In this document: positions 1-5,341 of the stretch, piece by piece | Layout of the letters: every line of letters begins with the position of its first letter | Numbering within the stretch: the first letter of the stretch is position 1 | DNA from: Yinghuangia elevatio | GTDB taxonomy: Bacteria > Actinomycetota > Actinomycetes > Streptomycetales > Streptomycetaceae | Assembly: GCF_040649515.1 (NCBI RefSeq) | Contig: NZ_JBEZFP010000229.1 | Span: forward strand, 1 to 7,802 | Direction of reading: 5' to 3' | Length of the DNA: 7,802 bases | Made by a program: the position numbers and the translations under genes | The notes under the pieces: model-generated | Databases searched by the model: none | Seen by the model: the letters and a program-made list of their open reading frames with translations, nothing else | Told to the model about the DNA's origin: nothing

Positions 1-75
1 TTTCTCTTCGTTTTTTCCAGTGCCTTTTTAACTTTGGTCCTTCCAAAAACGCCCGCCGTAACGCCCCGCGCGACA

Positions 76-113
76 AACGGCCGTTTGCGAATCGCCATTC
101 GCAAACGGCCGTT
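76..113. repeat. Perfect 17-bp inverted repeat with 4-nt loop
   Basis: The arm AACGGCCGTTTGCGAAT (76-92) is the exact reverse complement of 97-113, with the loop CGCC at 93-96. Each arm also contains the palindrome AACGGCCGTT (76-85 and 104-113); the left copy extends to the 14-bp palindrome CAAACGGCCGTTTG at 74-87. It could therefore act as one long hairpin or as two protein-binding sites with centres 28 bp apart. No T tract follows on the + strand, so a classical terminator for that direction is unlikely. A terminator or operator for a gene left of the window remains possible. Confidence 0.85.
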
Positions 114-124
114 CCCGAACGTGC

Positions 125-148
125 GTTCATTCACGGCTGTGAGTGAAC
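125..148. repeat. 10-bp inverted repeat with one mismatch, 4-nt loop
   Basis: GTTCATTCAC (125-134) faces GTGAGTGAAC (139-148) across the loop GGCT. The only mismatch would be a G-U pair in RNA, so the transcript could form an uninterrupted 10-bp stem. The short repeat GAACG-TG-CGTTC at 117-128 overlaps its left edge and could compete with it. Confidence 0.65.
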
Positions 149-214
149 CGTCCGTCATATTGATTGCGCCGTACGGATGAAATATCCGGCCCGGTCCGCG
201 GAGCGAGCGTCCGA

Positions 215-238
215 ACGGCCCACCGGAAGGTTGGCCGT
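215..238 (+). repeat. Leader hairpin with GGAA tetraloop
   Basis: ACGGCC (215-220) pairs with GGCCGT (233-238). Inside it, ACC (222-224) pairs with GGT (229-231) around the loop GGAA (225-228), with a single C/T mismatch (221 against 232). GGAA fits the stable GNRA tetraloop pattern. The hairpin ends 25 nt before the ribosome binding site of the downstream gene, so it probably lies in that gene's untranslated leader. Confidence 0.55.
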
Positions 239-253
239 CTTGTAGCGTCGGCG

Positions 254-272
254 GCTCCACCACGGGAGGAGC
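254..272 (+). promoter_or_regulatory. Ribosome binding site that can pair with an upstream GCTCC
   Basis: The ribosome binding site GGGAGGA (264-270) precedes the ATG at 276 by 5 nt. GCTCC at 254-258 is complementary to GGAGC at 268-272, and its last four bases can instead pair with GGAG at 265-268. Either pairing would partly hide the ribosome binding site in a short stem. The complementarity is seen directly; any effect on translation is inferred. Confidence 0.4.
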
Positions 273-275
273 GGC

Positions 276-1562
276 ATGCGCACGCGGTTGCGGACCACAG
301 GGCGAACGGCGCGAACGGCGCGCCCACGGGGCAGGGCGGTCCTGGCCACGGCCCTGGTCTCGTTGGCGCTGGCCGCGCCCGCCCCCACCGCCGACGCGCA
401 CACCGACCCGCACCCGGAGCCGCAGGCCGACGACCCCGCCTGGCACACCTGGCCCCTCGGCACCCCGCGCGACAACCAGGAGCTGCGCGCCGTCGCCGCC
501 CTCGGCCCGCGCGACGTCTGGGCCGTCGGCTACCGCGGCGAGATCGCCGACAGCCGGCCACTCGTCCAGCACTTCGACGGCACGCTGTGGCACGACCTCG
601 CCGTCCCCCTCGCCACCGGTACGGGCCAGTTCGACACCGTGGCCCCGCTCGCGCCTGACGACGTATGGGCGATCGGCCACCGCAACGACGAGGCCGCCTT
701 CAACGACCGTGCGCTCGCGGTGCACTTCGACGGCAAGGCCTGGCGCGAGACGCCCATGCCGGAGCAGCCGTACAACATTTCCGCATACCCGTTCGGCACC
801 GCCGCCATCGGCCCCTCCGACGTGTGGACCGTGGGCGCCCTCGCGCAGGACCGGATCGCCAACCCCCACCCCCTCGCGTATCACTGGGACGGCACGAAGT
901 GGACCGCCGTGGCCACCCCCGACCCGGGCGGCAGCGCGATCCTGTTCGCGGCGGCCGCCGACCGGGCAGGGGGCGCGTGGGCGGTGGGCGTCGCGTACAC
1001 CGACGGCGTAGGCCGCCCGCTTGTCGAGCACTGGGACGGCAAGGCCTGGCGCATCGTCGACATCCCGTACGACCCGGCGCAGGCGCACAGTCTCGAAGGC
1101 GTCACCGTGCTGGCACCCGACGACGTCTGGGCGGTCGGCGGTACGAGCACCGCCGGCGGCGAGTCGCGCCCGGTCGCGTACCACTGGGACGGCACCGCCT
1201 GGTCCCAGGCGGTAACCCCCGCGATCGACGCCAACCTGCACGCGGCCTCCGCCGACCCGACCAGTGGCGTCGTGTGGGCCGTGGGCTCCCAACCCGACGA
1301 GACGACGCCCGCCGTGCTGCTCCGCTGGGACGGCACCGCCTGGACCCAGGTGCCCGCAGCCGACGACCCGGACGCGCGCGGCGCCTCGCTGTTCTCGGTG
1401 GCGGCCGTCCCCGGTGCCGACCCGGCCACGCCGTCCGCATGGGCGGTCGGCTCGACCCTGCCGACGTTCCAGACCCCCTGGCACGCGGTGATCGAGGGGT
1501 ACGGTCCGCCGCCCGGCCGCATCGCCGGCTCACGCGGCCCGTCGGTCGGCCCGATCCCGTAG
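276..1562 (+). CDS. Secreted WAVG/WDG repeat protein, probable seven-bladed beta-propeller
   Basis: This is a 428-residue exported protein of unknown function. The N-terminus is very arginine-rich (residues 1-20), followed by a hydrophobic core (21-37) and a likely signal peptidase site after ADA (39-41). No RRxFL Tat motif or LPxTG anchor is seen. The mature part repeats every 49-55 residues. Seven [DGVS][VA]W[AT][VI]G motifs lie at 80-85, 129-134, 182-187, 233-238, 283-288, 332-337 and 387-392. Six [HR][FW]DGxxW motifs lie between them, at 99, 150, 203, 252, 303 and 350. Seven short repeats rich in Trp and Gly suggest a beta-propeller, as in many actinobacterial extracellular proteins. No catalytic motif is recognised, so it may bind a ligand or the cell surface. 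The start is fixed by GGGAGGA 5 nt upstream. It is probably a single-gene unit, with a hairpin after its stop. Confidence 0.88.
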   Translation: MRTRLRTTGRTARTARPRGRAVLATALVSLALAAPAPTADAHTDPHPEPQADDPAWHTWPLGTPRDNQELRAVAALGPRDVWAVGYRGEIADSRPLVQHFDGTLWHDLAVPLATGTGQFDTVAPLAPDDVWAIGHRNDEAAFNDRALAVHFDGKAWRETPMPEQPYNISAYPFGTAAIGPSDVWTVGALAQDRIANPHPLAYHWDGTKWTAVATPDPGGSAILFAAAADRAGGAWAVGVAYTDGVGRPLVEHWDGKAWRIVDIPYDPAQAHSLEGVTVLAPDDVWAVGGTSTAGGESRPVAYHWDGTAWSQAVTPAIDANLHAASADPTSGVVWAVGSQPDETTPAVLLRWDGTAWTQVPAADDPDARGASLFSVAAVPGADPATPSAWAVGSTLPTFQTPWHAVIEGYGPPPGRIAGSRGPSVGPIP

Positions 1563-1584
1563 TCACACCCCCGCCGTACCTCTC

Positions 1585-1634
1585 TCCCAGGCCGCGCCAT
1601 TCCCGCGGGCCGCGCCTCTCCCGCAGGCCGCGGC
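1585..1634. repeat. Three imperfect tandem GC-rich units
   Basis: The sequence TCCC(GC)(A/G)GGCCGCG(C/G)C occurs three times, starting at 1585 (lacking the GC dinucleotide), 1601 and 1619, with a period of about 16-18 bp. It lies between the propeller gene and the next gene, outside any supported coding region. Confidence 0.6.
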
Positions 1635-1639
1635 CCGCG
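1604..1639. terminator. GC-only hairpin, likely terminator of the propeller gene
   Basis: CGCGGGCCGCG (1604-1614) is the exact reverse complement of CGCGGCCCGCG (1629-1639), giving an 11-bp stem made only of G-C pairs with a 14-nt loop. It starts 41 nt after the stop codon at 1560-1562. There is no T tract, but stem-only terminators are common in streptomycetes. It overlaps the tandem repeats of this gap, which partly create it. Confidence 0.55.
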
Positions 1640-1737
1640 AGCCGCACTCTCACCGCACACCTCGCCCCGCGAGACACTGGGCACGGCGGCGCCGACCATG
1701 GTGTCGCAACCGGGTCCAACCGCGCGGGAGGCAACTG

Positions 1738-2172
1738 TTGGGCGAAAAGGGCGGGTTCGACGAGCGGCACGCGTACGACCCCAAGGCGTCCCCGATCTCC
1801 GGCGAGGCGCTGCATCCGCTGACCGCCGGGCTGTACATCGACGACAAGGAGGCGCGGGAGCCCAACGGCGACGTCTTCTACGGCTACCTCAGATTCACCG
1901 CGTCCGACCGCGTCACCAGCGTCACCAGCTCCGGGACCGTCGAACAGGTGGCCCGCTGGTTCGGCCCCGAGAACAAGCAGTGCAGCCAGGGGGTCTACGA
2001 ACTGGAAGGCAATGCAATCTCGTTCGCGGTCACCAGTTCCTCCGGAACGGTCCTGTACAACGGCACCGTCGGTCCCGGCGCGCTCACCCTGCGCCTCGAC
2101 TCGCGCAGTTTGATCAACGGCCACCGCGCGCACCGGACGTACCACTTCGCGCAGGCGGACTTCCCGGACTGA
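1738..2172 (+). CDS. Small beta-rich protein of unknown function, TTG start
   Basis: This is a 144-residue soluble protein with no signal peptide or membrane segment. The TTG start is chosen because GGGAGG (1726-1731) sits 6 nt before it; the ATG at 1698 is in a different frame. I recognise no family with confidence. Visible features are alternating hydrophobic/polar stretches (residues 47-62, 85-110, 113-124) with many Gly, Ser and Thr, a single Cys at 82, and the segments TAGLYIDD (29-36) and FYGYLRF (47-53). This pattern suits a small all-beta fold such as a lipocalin-like barrel, but that is inference. The gene lies 175 nt after the propeller gene, past a probable terminator, and 141 nt before the crotonase gene, so it is likely transcribed alone. 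Its coding bias matches its neighbours. Confidence 0.8.
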   Translation: MGEKGGFDERHAYDPKASPISGEALHPLTAGLYIDDKEAREPNGDVFYGYLRFTASDRVTSVTSSGTVEQVARWFGPENKQCSQGVYELEGNAISFAVTSSSGTVLYNGTVGPGALTLRLDSRSLINGHRAHRTYHFAQADFPD

Positions 2173-2176
2173 CCCC

Positions 2177-2208
2177 GGGCCGCGGGACCGCCGGGCCGCG
2201 AGACCGCC
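2177..2208. repeat. Two tandem 16-bp GC-rich repeats
   Basis: GGGCCGCGGGACCGCC (2177-2192) is followed directly by a copy with one changed base (2193-2208) and then a partial third copy (GGACCGG, 2209-2215). Copies of CCCGGG flank the array at 2174-2179 and 2217-2222 and could pair at the base of a larger fold. It starts 4 nt after the stop of the small beta-rich protein gene and may serve as its transcript end. Confidence 0.6.
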
Positions 2209-2273
2209 GGACCGGCCCCGGGCGCGGACACTTCGGCCCGCCGCACGCCACTCGGCACGCCGCACCCAGTAAG

Positions 2274-2286
2274 TTGACATGGTCAA
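2274..2286. promoter_or_regulatory. TTGAC-ATG-GTCAA inverted repeat before the crotonase gene
   Basis: A perfect 5-bp inverted repeat with a 3-nt spacer lies 27 nt before the chosen start of the crotonase gene, in the only AT-richer part of this gap. It includes TTGACA, the -35 consensus, but no -10 box follows at 16-18 nt. A repressor or activator half-site pair is the better reading. The regulator is unknown. Confidence 0.3.
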
Positions 2287-2313
2287 TGAGTCGTGACGAG
2301 AGGCGGTACGCGG

Positions 2314-3096
2314 ATGTCCGGGTCGAACACGAGCTCCCCGAGCACACCTACCGTCGTCCTCGAACGCCGCGGCCGCGTGCTCGTCATCGCGCTGCGCCGC
2401 GAGCACAAGCGCAACGCCGTCGACCAGGACATCAGCGACGGCATCGAGAAGGGCCTCGACCTCCTCGAAGGCGACCCGGACCTGTGGTGCGGTGTCATCA
2501 CCGGCACGCCGACCGTCTTCTCGGCGGGCACCGACCTGTCCGCCGGCTACGCACCCAAGACCGAGCGCGGCGGCTCGTACGGCATGATCCGCCGCCCGCG
2601 CACGAAGCCCCTCATCGCCGCGGTCGAGGGCTTCGCGCTGGGCGGCGGCTTCGAGATCGTGCTCGCCTGCGACCTGGTGGTGGCCTCGCGCGAGGCCACC
2701 TTCGGCCTCCCCGAGGTACGGCGCGGCCTGCTCGCCAACTGCGGGGCGATCTTCCGTGCCCCGCGTACGCTGCCGCTCAACGTCGCGCGCGAACTGCTCG
2801 TCACCGGTGACCCGACCGACGCCGCCCGCATGTACGGCCTCGGCGTCGTCAACCGGCTCACCGAGCCCGGGCAGGCACTCGAAGGCGCACTCGAACTGGC
2901 CGAGCGCATCTGCCTGAACTCGCCGACCGCGGTTTCGCACGTCCTGCAGTCCGTCGAGCGGGTGACGACGGCCGACGACGAACTCGGGTGGCAGGTCACC
3001 GAGGAGGGCTTCCACACCGTCCTCGCCTCCGAGGACGCGAAGGAGGGCCTGACGGCCTTCCTCGAAAAGCGCCCGCCGGAGTGGACCGGGCGCTGA
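2314..3096 (+). CDS. Enoyl-CoA hydratase/isomerase family protein (crotonase fold)
   Basis: This 260-residue protein of normal family length acts on acyl-CoA thioesters in the cytoplasm, most likely hydrating or isomerising an enoyl-CoA in fatty-acid or side-chain breakdown. Visible crotonase signatures are SAGTDLSAG (70-78, first oxyanion-hole strand) and ALGGGFEIVLACDLV (108-122, second oxyanion glycine), then FGLPEV (130-135). Both catalytic glutamates of hydratases (Glu144 and Glu164 in the rat enzyme) are present as Glu114 and Glu134, which favours hydratase activity. The usual PGxGG segment after the second glutamate is changed to LANCG (140-144), so the substrate pocket may differ. The start is ATG 2314, with GAGAGG at 2298-2303. 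An in-frame GTG at 2293 would add 7 residues but has no ribosome binding site. No other beta-oxidation gene is in the window, so the substrate cannot be assigned. Confidence 0.92.
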   Translation: MSGSNTSSPSTPTVVLERRGRVLVIALRREHKRNAVDQDISDGIEKGLDLLEGDPDLWCGVITGTPTVFSAGTDLSAGYAPKTERGGSYGMIRRPRTKPLIAAVEGFALGGGFEIVLACDLVVASREATFGLPEVRRGLLANCGAIFRAPRTLPLNVARELLVTGDPTDAARMYGLGVVNRLTEPGQALEGALELAERICLNSPTAVSHVLQSVERVTTADDELGWQVTEEGFHTVLASEDAKEGLTAFLEKRPPEWTGR

Positions 3097-3135
3097 CCCC
3101 GGACCACGGCACCCGACAGCGGTTGCCGGAGCAGG

Positions 3136-3909
3136 TCAGGAGAAGCGGACGCCGAACTGCCGCAGGACGACCGGCACGTTCACCCAGCGCGCCGGCGTCC
3201 TGGTGCGGTCGAGGTACTGGCACTCGAAGCCGGAGTAGCGGTCGAGCCGCGTGACGGAGACGTGCGGCATGACGTCGCACCGGAGTTCGTCGGACTTGTC
3301 GTGGTACATCACCCAGAACGCACCCTGAACGCCGGTGTCCACGAGGACACCCGTCTCCGGCTGGAGGGTCTGGTAGGAGACCGAGCCGAAGCCCACGCTC
3401 TGGATCACGACGGCCCAGGTGACCTCGACGCCTTCGTACACAATCGTGCAACCGGTGCTCTCCCCGGCCTTGTTCGGGACCTGGCCGCCGTTGCAGGACG
3501 CGGTCATCCGGCCCGGCACCCCGGCCAACCGCAGGGTGTCCTCCTGCAGTTCGTGCAGCACCTTCGCGGTCACCGTGGCGTCCGAACCGGGAGCGGGCGG
3601 CAGCGCCGCCTTCAGCTTCGCGTCGTCGCCGTTGAAGTACGCAGGCTGCGGCGCGGCGACCTTGACCGGCAGCTCCAGCCCTTCGGTGACCGTCGGGTCG
3701 GGCACCGGAACACCTGAGCCTCCGCCGTCCGACGCCCCGTCAGGCGGCACCGTGGCGGACGCGGAAGCGGACGCCGATCCGGATCCGCTGCCGCCTCCGT
3801 CGTCGTCACCCCAGACGAAAAGGCCCACCGCCACCCCGGCCAGGCACAACACCAGCACGATGCATGCCTGCCCGAATCCGCCGAGATCCTTCAGTCCGCG
3901 CCTGGCCAT
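3136..3909 (-). CDS. Membrane-anchored protein with DUF4333-like extracytoplasmic part, unknown function
   Basis: This is a 257-residue protein. Residues 1-10 are basic, and 14-33 form one hydrophobic segment that lacks a lipobox (Cys22 sits in LVLC), so it is probably an uncleaved signal anchor. An Asp/Gly/Ser/Ala/Pro-rich linker follows (35-75), then a folded outer domain (about 78-257). Four cysteines (139, 154, 211, 230) could form two disulphides outside the cell. The stretch ASCNGGQVPNKAG, then GCTIVYEGVEVTW (137-165) resembles the C-x(n)-G-x(n)-C-beta-hairpin pattern of DUF4333-type actinobacterial secreted proteins; this is a memory-based likeness, not a proven match. The gene is 31 nt downstream of lipB on the same strand and probably co-transcribed. 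The start has no clear ribosome binding site; a 3-codon reading frame (3909-3920) ends on it by TGATG. An upstream ATG at 3987 would overlap lipB and break the signal-anchor pattern. Confidence 0.82.
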   Translation of the reverse strand: MARRGLKDLGGFGQACIVLVLCLAGVAVGLFVWGDDDGGGSGSGSASASASATVPPDGASDGGGSGVPVPDPTVTEGLELPVKVAAPQPAYFNGDDAKLKAALPPAPGSDATVTAKVLHELQEDTLRLAGVPGRMTASCNGGQVPNKAGESTGCTIVYEGVEVTWAVVIQSVGFGSVSYQTLQPETGVLVDTGVQGAFWVMYHDKSDELRCDVMPHVSVTRLDRYSGFECQYLDRTRTPARWVNVPVVLRQFGVRFS

Positions 3910-3920
3910 CAAGGGAGCAT
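3909..3920 (-). other. Three-codon reading frame coupled to the membrane-protein start
   Basis: On the - strand, ATG CTC CCT TGA lies in the gap after lipB, and its stop shares a base with the ATG of the membrane protein (TGATG). A GGGGA 6 nt before its own ATG is the only ribosome-binding-like sequence near, while the main ATG has none at proper spacing. It may feed ribosomes to the main gene by termination and restart. It could equally be chance. Confidence 0.25.
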
Positions 3921-3940
3921 ACGACGTCCCCGCAACGGCT

Positions 3941-4585
3941 TCAGGAGTCGATTGCCGCCGGTCCGGACAGCGCGGCCCACACCGCATCGCGTACTTCGGC
4001 CTCGCTCGGGACCGCGCGTCCCGCCTCCCCGGCGAGTTCGGCGATCGACGTCATCGTCACACCGGGCAGGGAGCACGCCGTGAACGTCGTGAAGGGGCTC
4101 AGGTCCATCGACACGTTCAGCGCGAACCCGTGGCTCGTCACGCCTTTGCGAATGCGCATGCCGATCGACGCGATCTTGCGGTCGTCCGGAGTCCACACGC
4201 CCACCAAACTCGCGCCGCCCGGGGGAGTGTCACGGCGTACCGCCGGGAACCCGAGCGCGCCCAGCGCCCGCACGAGACCGAGCTCCATCCAGCGCACCAC
4301 GTCGCCGGGCCCGCCGTCGCGGACGTTCATCACCAGATAGCCGATCAGCTGCCCGGGCCCGTGGTACGTCGCATGCCCGCCCCGGTCCACCTCCACCAGC
4401 GCGATGCCGGAGTCCGCGCCGGGCAGGTCGGCGGCCGGCGTACGGGCGCTGTACGTCACCACCGGCGGGTGCGACAGCAGGAACAGGCGGTCGCCGACCA
4501 TGCCCTCCTGGCGCTCGCGGACCCACTCCGCCATCGCGGCGGCCGCCGCGACGTACGGCGTCTCACCCAGGTCGACCCGGTCCAT
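3941..4585 (-). CDS. lipB: LipB-type octanoyltransferase, divergent form
   Basis: This 214-residue cytoplasmic enzyme should transfer octanoyl from acyl carrier protein to the lipoyl domains of 2-oxoacid dehydrogenases and GcvH, the first step of endogenous lipoate synthesis. The LipB signature is clear: RGGHATYHGPGQL (68-80), then KIASIGMRIRKGVTSHGFALNV (137-158, with His152), then the Cys segment around 171. The acyl-carrying Cys171 and its partner Lys137 match the Cys/Lys dyad of LipB. The usual PCG around the cysteine is ACS here. From memory, the housekeeping streptomycete LipB is longer (about 260 residues) and sits next to lipA; no lipA is in this window, so this may be a second copy. 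The start is ATG 4585, with GGGAG 4 nt before it; in-frame ATGs up to 4711 would reach the divergent gene. The membrane-protein gene follows 31 nt after the stop. Confidence 0.88.
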   Translation of the reverse strand: MDRVDLGETPYVAAAAAMAEWVRERQEGMVGDRLFLLSHPPVVTYSARTPAADLPGADSGIALVEVDRGGHATYHGPGQLIGYLVMNVRDGGPGDVVRWMELGLVRALGALGFPAVRRDTPPGGASLVGVWTPDDRKIASIGMRIRKGVTSHGFALNVSMDLSPFTTFTACSLPGVTMTSIAELAGEAGRAVPSEAEVRDAVWAALSGPAAIDS

Positions 4586-4710
4586 GGCACTCCCACAACA
4601 GATTTCGAGAATTTTCCGCCGCCGATGTCGAGACGGCCCCGACCGCTCCGACGTCCCCGGTGAGCGGCGCCCGAAAGGGGTACCGGCAACCGGGAACACA
4701 GGTGAGAACA
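4586..4710. promoter_or_regulatory. Divergent promoter region between lipB and the RibD-C gene
   Basis: These 125 bp separate two divergent starts and must hold promoters for both. The only AT-rich islet is 4601-4616 (11 of 16 bases A or T), lying close before the lipB start; it is the best place for a lipB -10 region. No clean -35/-10 pair was found on either strand. AGGTGAG at 4700-4706 is the ribosome binding site of the rightward gene. Confidence 0.45.
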
Positions 4711-5277
4711 ATGCGCAAGATCTTCTCCTTCCTCGTCGCCAGCGTCGACGGCTACTACGTGGGCGCTGAGGACGCGTTCGACTGGCCGGTCGTCGACGAC
4801 GACTTCAACACCTTCGCGGTCGAACAGCTGAACAGCATCGACACGATGGTGTTCGGACGCCGGACGTACGAGGTCATGGCCGGCTTCTGGCCCACCGCCT
4901 TCGCCCGCGAGAACGACCCCGTGATCGCCGCGCTCATGAACGACACCACCAAGATCGTCGTCTCCCGGACCCTCGAGGACGCCGACTGGGAGAACACCAC
5001 CGTCGCGAACAGCACCGACGAATTGGCCCGCCTCAAGGCCACCCCAGGCGGCGACGTCATCGTGATGGGCAGCTCGGACCTCAACGTCAGCCTCATGCGG
5101 CTCGGCCTGCTCGACGAAGTACGCGTCATGGTGTGCCCTGTCGTACTCGGCGACGGCCTGTCCCTGTTCCGTACGGCGACCGACCGCGTACCCCTCACCC
5201 TCACCGACTCGCGTACGTTCGCCTCCGGCAACATCCTCAACCGCTACGCCCCGCAGCTCCCCGCAAACGGCAACTGA
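4711..5277 (+). CDS. Dihydrofolate reductase family protein (RibD C-terminal domain)
   Basis: This is a 188-residue, single-domain cytoplasmic protein of the RibD-C/dihydrofolate-reductase fold. Typical family segments are visible in order: FLVASVDGYY (7-16), MVFGRRTYEVM (46-56), IVVSRTL (82-88), GGDVIVMGSSDL (113-124, the nucleotide-binding glycine turn) and DEVRVMVCPVVLGDG (135-149). Members bind NADPH-like cofactors, but most stand-alone actinobacterial copies have no known substrate and should not be called riboflavin enzymes: no deaminase domain and no other rib gene is present. The start ATG has AGGTGAG 4 nt upstream. It is transcribed away from lipB. The ankyrin gene follows after 64 nt with only a weak ribosome binding site, so shared transcription is possible but not shown. 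Confidence 0.9.
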   Translation: MRKIFSFLVASVDGYYVGAEDAFDWPVVDDDFNTFAVEQLNSIDTMVFGRRTYEVMAGFWPTAFARENDPVIAALMNDTTKIVVSRTLEDADWENTTVANSTDELARLKATPGGDVIVMGSSDLNVSLMRLGLLDEVRVMVCPVVLGDGLSLFRTATDRVPLTLTDSRTFASGNILNRYAPQLPANGN

Positions 5278-5341
5278 AGCCGCCCGCGCCCCCCGCGGCC
5301 CCACGACTGCTCGTGTCGGTTGGGACTGGAACGCTCAGGCC

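Larger units (their letters stand above)
1..275. other. Non-coding leader and intergenic region upstream of the propeller gene
   Basis: No convincing gene is visible here. Positions 1-50 are T-rich (runs at 11-16 and 25-29, an A run at 45-49), in sharp contrast to the GC-rich remainder. This could be the promoter region of a gene to the left or the end of one. Positions 76-272 hold a series of inverted repeats, listed separately. A weak promoter-like TTGATT at 160-165 lies before the AT-rich stretch 178-185, but the spacing to a -10 box is not good, so no promoter is called. The ribosome binding site GGGAGGA at 264-270, 5 nt before the ATG at 276, marks the right edge. Confidence 0.7.

Noticed and set aside
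74..148. CRISPR-like or insertion-sequence terminal repeats
   Set aside because: There is no regular repeat/spacer series, no transposase, and no matching distant inverted copy in the window.
276..400. Tat signal in the propeller protein
   Set aside because: Arginines are plentiful, but no RRx-hydrophobic-hydrophobic motif precedes the hydrophobic core; a general secretory signal fits better.
1698..2810. 370-codon open frame on the + strand with an ATG start
   Set aside because: It overlaps the small beta-rich protein and the crotonase in another frame and is arginine-rich low-complexity sequence. The crotonase frame has clear family motifs.
1102..3015. Long 637-codon open frame on the - strand
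   Set aside because: It runs opposite to three supported genes, is Arg/Pro/Gly-rich without domain motifs, and reflects the GC-biased codons of the other strand.
3097..3135. Terminator between the convergent crotonase and membrane-protein genes
   Set aside because: Only a 5-bp CGGCA/TGCCG pairing was found, with a long loop and no T tract; too weak to list.
3842..3846. Lipoprotein cysteine (Cys22) in the membrane protein
   Set aside because: The sequence before it is LVL, without the small residue required just before the cysteine of a lipobox, and it lies in the middle of the hydrophobic segment.
3419..4663. 414-codon open frame on the + strand
   Set aside because: It is antisense to the membrane protein and lipB, whose - strand motifs (RGGHATYHGPGQL and the signal anchor) are unmistakable.
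4711..5277. Riboflavin biosynthesis enzyme RibD
   Set aside because: Only the reductase-like domain is present, the deaminase half is missing and no other riboflavin gene is nearby.
4456..5304. 282-codon open frame on the - strand
   Set aside because: It is antisense to the RibD-C gene and overlaps the lipB start. No family motif is seen.
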